Below are positions 49,624-60,121 of a DNA stretch of 64,000 nucleotides, piece after piece. Source of the stretch: Odontocerum albicorne (Eukaryota; Arthropoda; Insecta; Trichoptera; Odontoceridae); assembly GCA_949825065.1 (NCBI GenBank), contig OX463866.1:2418409-2482408 (forward strand), in the 5' to 3' direction. Every line of letters starts with the position of its first letter. The first letter of the stretch is position 1. The position numbers and the translations under genes are program-made. Under the pieces are notes generated by a model. It saw nothing but the letters and a program-made list of their open reading frames with translations. It was not told where the DNA came from and made no database searches.

Positions 49624-50337
49624 TGCGGTTGACTATTCAATCCGATAAGACGCGATCATTCAACATTCGGTGAATTTCTAACGCAGAGACGAACAATCAC
49701 TCGCCTGTTACTAATTTCAAATCCAAACAAACGACTATGCAATTTCTATTTTTTCTTACTTATAAATTTTCAATTCGTTACGATGATACGAGATCAGGGT
49801 TGACAGATTTAACGCAACGAATTCGATTTTAATTATAACGGTTATAGCTTTCAATGTCTGTCTCGTAACTATATATTTTAATATACAATCAACTATTGCG
49901 AATTTTTCGATACTATTAAATCTTTTACAATGATTGCCTTTTATTATAGGGTTATTTATATTTTGTACTTGTGATTATATGACTCTGATTATTACAGCTT
50001 TTGATTATATCATGTTCATTAATCTAATTTAGACACGTAATTTATTTGAATATTTTTTTTCACAGTTCACTAAGAAGTTTAAAAAATATATATTTTTAAA
50101 CGTATTATTTTGATTATTGCGAATTAAACGATTATATAATTAATTATACGCAAAAGAAAAAAAACTAGTTTTTATTTCTATTAAATAAGGAATCAATTTT
50201 AGCCAAATTTACGTATCAGTCCTTTTAGATGAAAAACATTTGTTCGTAGTTATTTGAAAGGAACAATATTAAATTTTTTTTTTTACATATACAGTCTCTA
50301 CAATTTTGAGTAATTAATTTATATACAAATAAATATA
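49624..50337. other. AT-rich 5' flank of the ANKRD50-like gene
   Basis: No convincing coding frame, and no core promoter element I would defend. It should contain the 5' UTR and promoter unless non-coding exons lie further right. Confidence 0.4.
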
Positions 50338-50519
50338 TTTATTTTAGTGATTTAGGCCTCTAGTATTGAAAAAATAATTATTTAACAGTCTATTAATGCG
50401 TTTAGGATTCAAAATATTAAGTTTTTTTTTAATATTTTTAGGCCGTAAATGAGTACTGTATTATTTGTTAGAATGTCCGTACAATTTTTATAAAACACGT
50501 TTATAACACATTCGAGGAA

Positions 50520-50846
50520 TCATGTTCCGTCTGCACCTAAAGTATATTGTTCGTATTTCATTGTACGTACGGAATAGATACAGCTATAGCACGAAAATGG
50601 AACAGCCATAAAATGTATAGCGGTATTATTCCGTGGTCCGGGTGAATCAATAAGTTTTCTTCTATGGTTTTTCTTGAAGTCTTCTGTATCTATTACGGAT
50701 TCCCCTTCCTCCATTACTTGTCTCAGTGTTGTCAACGTCGGATATGCCGATAAATATCGCTCGTCACTTTTGGCGTGTGTCTCGTCGCGGGCACGGAATT
50801 CACATCCCAACGATACATGCAGAACACCATGTCGGATGATGGGCGT
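50520..50846 (-). CDS. Probable last coding exon of an unrecognised upstream gene
   Basis: An open frame of 108 codons runs from an acceptor-like TCTTTCAG (50850-50847) to a TGA at 50522-50520. It has mixed composition (begins TPIIRHGVLHVSLGCEF, includes CSCYS-like and charged segments), is not a tandem repeat, and matches none of the repeat families in the window. An AATAAA lies downstream on this strand (50343-50338). I do not recognise the family. It would be the 3' end of a gene transcribed in the same direction as the ANKRD50-like gene, ending about 0.9 kb before that gene's start codon. It could also be a chance frame. Confidence 0.42.
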   Translation of the reverse strand, partial: TPIIRHGVLHVSLGCEFRARDETHAKSDERYLSAYPTLTTLRQVMEEGESVIDTEDFKKNHRRKLIDSPGPRNNTAIHFMAVPFSCYSCIYSVRTMKYEQYTLGADGT

Positions 50847-50879
50847 CTGAAAGAATAAAATAGTAAATTAAAGAAAAAA

Positions 50880-51740
50880 AATAAGCAACTGGAGTTGTAT
50901 AAGAATGCTTTACTTGTTATAAGACAACAACAGCGCAATATAATTACGACGTCCTTGGTAAGCTTTAAGAATGACTGAGAAAAACTGGAGTTGAATAAGA
51001 ATGCTTTACTTGTTATAAGACAACAACCGTGCAATATCATAACGACGTCCGTGGTAAGCTTTAAGAGTGACTGAAAAAACACTGGAGTTGAATAAGAAGG
51101 CTCAACATGTTATAGACAACAACCGCGCAATATCATTATGCTGTCCTTGGCATGCTTTAAGAGCGACTGAAAAAACATTGGAGTTGAATAAGAAGGCTTT
51201 ACTTGTTACAGGACAACAACCATGCAATATCATTACACCGTCTTGGCATGCTTTAAGAGCGACTGAAAAAACACTGGAGTTGAATAAGAAGATTTAACTT
51301 GTTATATACAACAACCGCGCAATATCATAGCGCCACCTTGGCATGCTTGAAGAGCGACTGAAAAAAACTGGAGTTGAATAAGAATGCTTTACTTATTATA
51401 AGACAACAACCGTGCAATATCATAACGACGTCCGTGGTAAGCTTTAAGAGTGACTGAAAAAACACTGGAGTTGAATAAGAAGATTTAACTTGTTATATAC
51501 AACAACTGTGCAATATCATCACGCCATCCTTGGCATGCTTTAAGAACGACTGAAAAAAACTGGAGTTGAATAAGAATGCTTTACTCGTTGTAAGACAACA
51601 GCCGCGCAATATCATTACGTTGTCTTTGGCTTGCTTTAAGAGCAACTGAAAAAACACTGGAGTTGAATAAGAAGGGTTAACTTGTTATATACAACTGTGC
51701 AATATCATCACGCCACCTTGGCATGCTTTAAGAGCGACTA
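50880..51740. repeat. ~95-bp minisatellite, about 9 copies
   Basis: Units contain CTGGAGTTGAATAAGAA.GC and CCTTGGCATGCTTTAAGAGC. The second stretch matches the end of the LINE coding region at 24175-24215. Confidence 0.92.
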
Positions 51741-51759
51741 AAACTTATGGAGTGTCAAT

Positions 51760-52256
51760 GTATTTATTATTTAACACTTTTATTGCAAGTACAATCTGGC
51801 GGGCTTATTGTCAGGCGTCAATCTTTTCCAACCAACCAGACAAAATAAAATTAAGCAAGTTACGTGGTCGCATAAATCATTCAAATGACTAACCATCCCC
51901 ACGAAATCCATAAACACATACGTGAGCATATGCACATGAACCCCACAAAGACGGACAATCACCCGAACATTATTTTTCATATAAAGTGAGATATCATCAA
52001 TAAAAAGGAAAGGAAGGGATGGCGGAGAGGAAAGGAAAAGAAAAATCAGGAATGAAACACGTTATTTTACTGACTAGAAATTAAGAGTTTTTTTGTTGCT
52101 TCTTAAAGTATACCAAGGACGGAGCGAGTCTTATATTGGTTTGTAACTGATTCCAGAGTCTCACTGCATGGACAGTAAAGGACGACGTAAAGAAAGAGGA
52201 GCGGTGAACTGGAAAGGACAATAGACAATCTCTGTTTGAGCGTAGCGCTAATCCAA
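51760..52256 (-). mobile_element. Non-LTR 3' end, inverse copy of 24040-24540
   Basis: Complement of the 24040-24540 3' UTR and coding tail ('[20 protein letters not shown]', '[16 protein letters not shown]'). Confidence 0.92.
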
Positions 52257-53500
52257 TGCATGAAAGAAGGCGGAATAAAGACATGAATAAACTGGATGTT
52301 TTAAGTAAGACGAAGAAAGCAGCTTTAAGATGGTTTAAACATGTGGAAATAATGAATTATGAAAGAATGATTAAAGCGAGAGAAACAAGTCAGAAGTGCA
52401 AGGATAGACGGAGAAAAATGTGGCTGAATCAAACGGATCAGATGTTGAAATAAGGTAAAGTGAGAAGTATAAATTATATTGGGTTGATGCAAAAGTTATG
52501 ACCGTTTTTTATGATCCCAGATAAAAAAATTCCCAGGTAAGAAATGATGAATAGTATCTTCTTTTAAATGATTCCATTGTATAAAGGATGCTTTCCCTCT
52601 ACTTTCTATTCAGTTTTGGCCTGGCCAGAGTACAGTGAAGAGCCCTTGTATTTTTTTAAAAAGTCGGTCGATAAAGTGCATTTACGTCATTGTTTACTTT
52701 ATGAATTCCGTAAAGACAATACCGCGAGTGTGGCAACCAAAAACATTTGCGAAGTGTATGGAGCAGATGTCATCAAAGTTCGACAGGTACGAAGATGGTT
52801 TACAAAATTCCGATCTGGGGATTTTTCACTAATTGTTTTTCACTCATTTTTCACTATTGTGTATTTTGAACTCTCGGAACGCAATCAGACAATTACAGCA
52901 GAACGATATTGTCAGCAATTATCCAAATTGAACATCGCCCTTCAAAAGGATAGACCAGAATTGGTAAACAGAAAAGGGGTAGTGTTTCATCACGACAACG
53001 CGCGACCACATGTGGCTATGATGACCCAACACAAGCTAAATGAGTTGAAATGGGATGTTATCAAGCATCCACCGTATTATCCAGATCTTGCTCCTTCCGA
53101 TTTTCATTTATTCCGATCACTGCAAAATTTTTTAAATGATAAAAAATTTGATACAATAGAGCAGGTAAAAACATCCCTTACTACATTTTTCGCATCAAAA
53201 TCCACGGAATTTTACACTAATGGTATTAATAAGTTGATAGAAAGATGGGAGAAGGTTATAAAAACTGATGGAAATTATATAATTGATTAAATAAATAATA
53301 CAAATCTAAAAAAAAAATGTTTAATTGTATATGTAAAAAACGGTCATAACTTTTGCATCAACCCAATAGAAGATTGCGCACGATGAGATGTACAGTATGA
53401 ATGTGGAGGAGGCGAAAGTTGTGTGTACGGATAGAAAAGTGTGGAGATCTGTTCTATCCACGTAACTCGCAAGGGACACGAGGGCGTAAGAAAAAGAGAC
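52256..53500 (+). mobile_element. LINE RT C-terminal remnant, split by a mariner
   Basis: 'LDVLSKTKKAALRWFKHVEI', 'RRRKMWLNQTDQMLK' on the left; 'MNVEEAKVVCTDRKVWRSVL' on the right of 52489-53366. Confidence 0.85.
52489..53366 (+). mobile_element. Mariner with perfect ends and an in-frame deleted transposase
   Basis: The terminal 33 bases (TTGGGTTGATGCAAAAGTTA..) are an exact inverted repeat, flanked by TA (52487-52488, 53367-53368). The frame at 52568-53290 is open: 'VHLRHCLLYEFRKDNTASVA' and 'VRRWFTKFRSGDFS' (DNA-binding part), then directly 'YFELSERNQTITAERYCQQL', '[14 protein letters not shown]' and '[12 protein letters not shown]'. The first catalytic Asp block is deleted, and the expected initiator Met position reads as another codon. 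Confidence 0.95.
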
Positions 53501-53799
53501 GAGAGAATCGAAATGTAAAACTGAAAATATTTCCGTGACTTATTGGATTTAACTTTTCGGTAAACAATTACGTAAGAAAACACGAAAAACAGATCTGATA
53601 AATGGATCAGATAGTGAATTGGAAATGGCAATCAATATATCAATGTCGCCTGTGACAGATCCACGGCATACGGTGCCAAGAGATTAATTTAACAATGTTC
53701 ATTCATTCGGTGGCAATGCTAAAGATACCGTCCACTAATGTGCATTAAAAAATACATATTAAACTAATGTAAACACACTGTTCTAAAACAGTTCTATTA

Positions 53800-54012
53800 T
53801 AATGTTATGTGTTAACATAAGTTGTGTCTGCTTTTTTCCAATTTAAAAATGAGCACCAAAAGTAAAACAAAATGGTAAAGGTTATACGTCATTCCAAAGA
53901 AAATTTTCTGCTCTACAAGATATTGTGTTTGCTTTTACGTTACATATATTATTTTATTTGATTACAAGCCTTCAAAATGGAATGGCAAGTAGACGAAAGT
54001 GAACATTTCCAC
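53800..54012 (+). mobile_element. Mariner 5' end fragment (29097-29880 family)
   Basis: 'ATGAGCACCAAAAGTAAAAC', 'AAATTTTCTGCTCTACAAG' and 'ATGGAATGGCAAGTAGACGA' match the complement of 29690-29840. Confidence 0.88.
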
Positions 54013-54318
54013 ACCACCTCAAACAAATGCCCGCGAACTACTGAAGCGAACGAACTGAGATTCTATTTCTTGCGTTCCCATATACCGAAGTAGAGTGAGA
54101 GTGAGACGTAAATAGCGTCGCTTCCTCACCCATAGCGTTTTTTTAGAATGAATATACCTGCGTCACACACTGACACACGTTTGATTGTATCGATGAACTG
54201 CGTAAATGTATTACGGAGGAATACCTACAATCTGAAGCCAGTATTTATTATATCTATAGAGATATTAAAGTTTTTAGAAGCAATGTGTACTAGTTAACAC
54301 ATCACAGCGATAGAAGGG
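54013..54318 (-). mobile_element. TTAA element, type B, truncated
   Basis: Matches the complement of 63104-63500 and ends ..ATAGAAGGG next to TTAA at 54319-54322. Its left part is replaced by the mariner fragment. Confidence 0.85.
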
Positions 54319-54339
54319 TTAACAGAGGTCCTGATATTG

Positions 54340-54545
54340 GAGGATTCTGAGACCCAGCTTTTTTGATATGTGAGTGGAAGGTGTGGTAGAGGAAGACCAA
54401 GGAAAGTATGTTTGGATCAAGTGTATGATATTTTGAAAGAAACGTTAAACGAGAGGAATCGTAGGAGCTGTATGATAACGTGTATGGATCTAGAAGTCTA
54501 AAGATGTCGTGATAGGAAAGTCTGGCATTCACTCCTTTCATTTGC
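54340..54545 (+). mobile_element. LINE RT C-terminal remnant (RTE-like)
   Basis: 'GRCGRGRPRKVCLDQVYDIL' and 'ERNRRSCMITCMDLE' followed by a 'GCCTATCCCGATAGTGAGAC' tail also seen near 63945. Confidence 0.8.
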
Positions 54546-54854
54546 CTATCCCGATAGTGAGACGGTGCGATGGTATGTACGTAAAAGCCTTTTTTGTAGT
54601 CTTAGAAACAACAGAGTATCACGGGATTTTGAATTCTCGACTTTTATCAATAATTTCTCGAGAGTTGAAATTTTTTAATTTAATACTTTCGAATCATAGT
54701 TGTTCATACGAAACTTAAACCATGAATAAGGGAGGGGAGGGACTGTTGTATATTTGTTCATACGTAACTTAAACCATGAATAAGGGAGGGGAGGGACTGT
54801 TGTATATTTGTCAGAGAAACTCTTTCAATTGTATTTTGTATACGTATAATACTG

Positions 54855-55680
54855 TTTTCCTGCTGGGATAGGCACAGGACAAAGTTCCAGACTTTCCTAT
54901 CTTGCATTCTTCACCTTTTCTACATCCATACACCTTCTCAAACAACTTTTAGCCTAAGGCCACACCAAAGTGCTTCGCTAAATGCTACGTGACTAATAGA
55001 CTAGGTGATTCCATGCTTGGCCACACCAAAGTGCTGAGCACAAATTCATGTGACATTTGAGAGCAGTTGAGTCAACACACGATGCCACTCTCAAAAACTA
55101 ACCAATTTAATTACAACTTACCTTATCTTTATTTACTTCCTGTGCAACTTCATTCCAAAGTGATTTTATTACAGGTACATTTTTGTATAATTTGCTCGAT
55201 GGGTTCCACAAAGGCTCTCATTTCATACACAGCTGTTATTGAAACTTCCACCATCTTGTAAAATCACTTGGTGACACAATAAAATTAACCAAACACGTCT
55301 GTTCGCTAGGAGACTCACTAGGTGACTAATTGTCATGTAGAGTGGCGCGAAGCGTGCAGTGTGGCCACTGCGATAGTATGTGGTGCGTTGGTTCGCTAGG
55401 ATATGTCACCTAGCTCGCAGCGTAGCTCTAAGCACCAAGCGAGGCTCCTACCTGTGTGGCCGAGGGCCTTACAATTTCTCTGACTTTATAGATTTCTTTT
55501 CATGTCCAAGCCATCACCGAGTGCTCTTCACATCTTACTCGACACATCAAGTTCACACTCATCCCTTATTAATTTATCCCGTATCCTGTCGTACATTAAT
55601 CACCCCATGTATTCATGCATGCATTTTTACAGACCTATACTATCAATTGTTTTCCATGTCAACATATCACTCCCATAATC
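54855..55680 (-). mobile_element. LINE 3' remnant split by a Harbinger-like MITE
   Basis: Minus-strand RTE-like sequence on both sides of 54952-55468. Removing the insert and one TTA gives ..CAACTTTTACAATTTCTCTG, which aligns with 9760-9785. Confidence 0.78.
54952..55468. mobile_element. Harbinger-like MITE, 517 bp
   Basis: TTA at 54949-54951 and 55469-55471. The interior matches 48629-49323 (GCTCCTACCTGTGTGGCCGA, ACAACTTACCTTATCTTTAT). The left arm is shortened. Confidence 0.86.
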
Positions 55681-55712
55681 CAGTCTTCATAACGCCTCCA
55701 ATTTCGAAGAAC

Positions 55713-55974
55713 TGAGTATCACCGACTGAGATTGTCGACAATATGCCTTCGACAAGTCCTCCGATTCTTTGGGCACATTGCTCATGGCCAAGGAGACAGT
55801 TTGGAGAGGTTTGTGGTTACTGGAGGTGTGGAAGGACGACACACAAGAGGACAAATTCCAATGCGTTGGACTGACCAAGTGAGAGACGCAACTGCCCTTC
55901 GAGCCGCGGAGTTCAGGGATGGATGGAAAGGAGAAGTCAGAGGTTATCATAAGAGTGACGATGCTCAGTCATAA
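55713..55974 (+). mobile_element. LINE RT C-terminal fragment, open frame
   Basis: 'RFFGHIAHGQGDSLERFVVT', 'PMRWTDQVRDATALRAAEFR' to a stop at 55974. Best-preserved copy of the 1404-1632 family. Confidence 0.85.
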
Positions 55975-56490
55975 AAGGGTGATGAGTTCAGTATTGTTCT
56001 GAATTTATAGGCATTACTTTTAATATTAAGACAAAGAAAATAAATAATCAACAATAATAAATATTGCACGAGTATTTATAAACATTGTACATTGAGAGGA
56101 AACAGTAAATCAGAAATGGCAGACTAATTGGCCTGTGTTAACGCTCTCTTATCGTCACGGTTCAATTCAATTCACGGAGTATTGTAACAATTTAATGTTT
56201 ATTCAAATATAAATTTAACCATTTCACGATCAAATTTAATTCAATAATATTTTTTAATAAAATCATTTGCAGTTTTTCAAAACTTTGAAAAAAGCCACTG
56301 TCTACAGTAATATCCAGGTTAAAATACCCACCAAATGATGGTTTCACAAAAGAAATCAAGTTGGGGTTGTCATAATTATGAATAATTTAAAAGACACTAG
56401 TTGCAAGCCGTGAAATATTCACGGAAGTAAAACAAATTCTACATTTATGAAAATATATATTCATAAATATAGAATTTGTTTATATATATA
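55975..56490. other. Unassigned AT-rich sequence with a small hairpin
   Basis: CAAATTCTACATTTATGAA and TTCATAAATATAGAATTTG at about 56430-56480 pair as a hairpin. Nothing else recognised. Confidence 0.55.
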
Positions 56491-57640
56491 TATATACAGG
56501 GTGTCCCAAAGGGCAACGTCAAGTCGATATCGAAAAAGAGGCCAGCTTATGAGGGTTCAGAATTAAAAAAAATTTTTTGAAAAAGCCTTATACTTTTCGA
56601 GTTATAGGCATTTCTTCGAAAATTGTAAAAGTTGCTACCCTGAGCCGAATGTTTGTATATTGTGAATAAAAATTGCCATATTTTATGATTTTAATGGTTG
56701 TATCGCAATCCTAGATAGACCTGCTATTAGTCGGAGTCAGAAATAAAACAAAAAAAAATTTGCACGTTTGAAAAAAAAATTGTTTTTGTCCGATCATAAA
56801 AAATAATATTTTTTATCAGCCAACTTTAACTCATCATACTGTAAAAATAATGTACTACGCTTACCTGGCAAGTTACATCAAAAGTTGGCCTGTTTAGTCA
56901 GAATTTCAAAATGGTACAATACATATCTACTACTCCTTTAAAAATAATTTTAAAACATTAATTTCTGAAATTAAAGATCGAATTCAAAAATTTTGAGTGA
57001 GACAAACGATACGGCGGATGAACGAGTTAGAGTAAGACACCATTTTTGACAGGAACTAGATATTACATATCAAAAATGGCGACACTAGCTGTATTACTCT
57101 AACTAGTGCAACCGCCGTATCATTTGTCTCGCTCAAAATTTTTGAATTCGATCTTTAATTTCAGAAATTAATGTTTTAAAATTATTTTTAAAGGAGTAGT
57201 AGATATGTATTGTACCATTTTGAAATTCTGACTAAACAGGCCAACTTTTGATGTAACTTGCCAGGTAAGCGTAGTACATTATTTTTACAGTATGATGAGT
57301 TAAAGTTGGCTGATAAAAAATATTATTTTTTATGATCGGACAAAAACAATTTTTTTTTCAAACGTGCAAATTTTTTTTTGTTTTATATCTGACTCCGACT
57401 AATAGCAGGTCTATCTAGGATTGCGATACAACCATTAAAATCATAAAATATGGCAATTTTTAGTCACAATATACAAACATTCGGCTCAGGGTAGCTACTT
57501 TTACAATTTTCGAAGAAATGCCTATAACTCGAAAAGTATAAGGCTTTTTCAAAAAAAAATTTTTTAATTCTGAACCCTCATAAGCTGGCCTCTTCCTCGA
57601 TACCGGCTTGACGTTGCCCTTTGGGACACCCTGTATATAT
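56491..57640. mobile_element. 1.15-kb foldback element with ~545-bp arms
   Basis: Begins TATATACAGGGTGTCCCAAA and ends with its complement. The two halves are near-perfect inverted copies around 57065 (GAGTTAGAGTAA / TTACTCTAAC close to the centre). No coding frame. A one-armed copy is at 25226-25875. Confidence 0.96.
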
Positions 57641-57959
57641 AATTTATTCATCATCCCTTTTACTTTTTTTTATCAAATGCACGACACGAACGAATAATGA
57701 ATTTTAATATTGTGTTGAATATGACTACGAACGAATCAGTAATGAACGTAGTCACTCTCACATCAGCTGTACTCTTATCTTTTCAACGGAAATTGGAGCA
57801 AACAGAAAGCCTTGTCAGCTTTTAATCTTTATTTAAGACCACGATATAAATATTGCCAAACATAAAAACTGATAATATGGGAGAAGCCCTGATATAACAA
57901 GGCATATAAATCCTATCCAGGACTCTCATATTGACAATATGAAATCCCTTGCTATTAAC

Positions 57960-58070
57960 AAAGATGACAGGTCAATATCTCAGACGCTGTACAAAGCCGA
58001 AGTTAGTCGATTATGGCCGACAGTTTCTTTCTTGAGCCCGGTGTGTATTACTTACCACCGGGTACTGTAC
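57960..58070. mobile_element. Single arm of the 58745-58975 foldback MITE
   Basis: CAAAGCCGAAGTTAGTCGAT, GGCCGACAGTTTCTTTCTT and GTGTATTACTTACC match one arm only. It abuts the satellite. Confidence 0.8.
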
Positions 58071-59090
58071 ATTCAGGTAATCCCTCGCTGTAGAGTAAGA
58101 TTGTCAGTCCATCCTGTGGATGGATGCCGCCTGTGAGTGTATTGCTCTATTGTATGCATGCACACAGCACTACAGCAAGCACACACCAGCAGGCAGATCA
58201 ACACCTGAGCAGTGCTACATATGATACATACAGACAATCCCTCGCTATAGAGTAAGATAATCAGTCCATCCTGTGGATGGATGACGCCTGTGCGTGTATT
58301 GCTCTATTGTGTGCATGCACACAGCACTACAGCAAGCACACACCAGCAGGCAGATCAACACCTGAGCAGTGCTACATATGATACATACAGGCAATCCCTC
58401 GCTATAGAGTAAGATTGTCAGTCCATCCTGTGGATGGATGACGCCTGTGCGTGTATTGCTCTATTGTGTGCATGCACACAGCACTACAGCAAGCACACAC
58501 CAGCAGGCAGATCAACACCTGAGCAGTGCTACATACATACAGGCAATCCCTCGCTATAGAGTAAGATTGTCAGTCTATCCTGTGGATGGATGAGACACCT
58601 GTGCGTGTATTGCTCTATTGTGTGCGTGTACACAGGACTACAGCGAGCACACACCAGCAGACAGATCAACACTTGAGCAGTGCTACATACATACAGGCAA
58701 TCCCTCGCTGTAGAGTAAGATTGTCAGTCCATCCTGTGGATGGATGTAAGTAATACACATCGGGCTTAAGAAAGAAACTGTCGGTCATAATTGGCTAACT
58801 TCGGCTTTGAAGAGCGTTCTCTCTGTCCCTACAACGCTTGACAAAGACAGGACACTTGTATGAATGACAGAGACGACGCTCTACAAAGCCGAAGTTAGCC
58901 AATTATGGCCGACAGTCTCTTTCTTAAGCCCGATGCGTATTACTTACCGCCGGGTACTGTACATTCAGGTAATCACTCACTATAGAGTAAGATATGCACA
59001 CAGCACTACAGCAAGCACACACCAGCAGCAGATCAACATCTGAGCAGGAATACATACATACAGGCCCTCCCTCGCTATAGAGTAGGAGTG
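58070..59090. repeat. 152-157-bp satellite, second block, interrupted by a MITE
   Basis: Units recur at 152, 154 and 157 bp (CGCTATAGAG at about 58244, 58401, 58553). Same unit as 1960-3290. The 157-bp variants have an extra 'ATGAT'. Confidence 0.95.
58745..58975. mobile_element. Foldback MITE, uninterrupted copy
   Basis: Arms of ~72 bp: GTAAGTAATACACATCGGGC to CTTCGGCTTTGAAGAGCGT, and the complement ending ..GTATTACTTAC. Same family as 19700-20410. Confidence 0.92.
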
Positions 59091-59479
59091 TCATGTGCGT
59101 ACGTTACGGCTGTGCGTAAATGCTCTTTTACACAGCATTGAAGTTCAATCGCTACGTGGCTTTAATAACATACATAACTTTGAAATAAAATGAACAGCAT
59201 CGATTTGATAATGGGGATATGACATATGCTCGACTCGGCATTATGACAGACAAGACCCTTATCTACTGAGGAAAGTGAGATTAGACCTTATCTTTGTTTC
59301 TATGTTTCCGTACCCTTTATTACTGTATATTCAAATCACACTGTCAAAGAGAATAATATCAAAGTATTATTTTTCTTCAATCGTCAAAAGAATTCAATCG
59401 TCAGTTGGTGAACTTCAGAAAAATTTACGTATTAGAATCTGGTCAGCTTATCGACCTATACAGGCAAACTGTCACTACC

Positions 59480-59960
59480 TTCTTCTTCTTCTTCAATGAC
59501 TCTACAGCTCATATCAGGCCTTGCCCTCCATCAATCCTCGTCTCCAACTCCTCCTGTTTCCCGCCGCGGTCTTCCAATCTGTCACTTGTAGTAGTTGGGT
59601 CGCGTCACTTTTTCACCTCATCCTCCCATCGCAGCCTAGGTCTACCGACCTTTCTTCTTCCGCCCAGATGTCCCTCAAGGATCCTCTTAGGTACCCGTGA
59701 TGACGGCATTCTTTGCACATGCCCAGCCCATCTCAGCCTGCTCAGTCTGGCAGGTACAGAGAACCTGGGAGCTTTATAGATGTTATACAGCTCATCATTG
59801 TATCTTATTCTCCAGGTTTCACCATCGTTCACGGGCCCCAGGATTTTACGTAACTCTCCTCTCAAATGTGTCCAGCATCTCTGCGGATCTTGCTGTCATC
59901 GTCCACGCTTCGTACCCGTATGTCACTACTGTCCTAATTATGGTGATACTTCTTGATTCC
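59480..59960 (-). mobile_element. LINE ORF2 C-terminal fragment (endonuclease-RT type)
   Basis: Minus strand encodes 'ARLSRLRWAGHVQRMPSSRV', 'GHLGGRRKVGRPRLRWEDEV', then a frameshift and the characteristic ending with A-rich tail. A different LINE family from 26384. Confidence 0.88.
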
Positions 59961-60121
59961 GTCAATACCTTATGACGCTGATAATTATTGGTTGACACGA
60001 GAAAGATCAACGATGGACTATTTTGAGGTGTGGTGTTAGGAAGAGGAACGATGGATTTAGGGAATCTTTTTCAACTCTTGAATAAATAAATATAGGTTTA
60101 TTGATAGCGACATAGTACGTA

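Noticed and set aside
35843..48544. A single 12.7-kb TTAA element carrying exons 2-6
   Set aside because: The inner shared segment is in direct orientation on both sides and each side resembles a separate partial copy; no transposase for a giant element.
1735..49623. Assignment to TANC1/2 or rolling pebbles
   Set aside because: Same P-loop plus ankyrin layout, but [31 protein letters not shown] and the TLYILAL repeat point to ANKRD50; no TPR repeats seen here.
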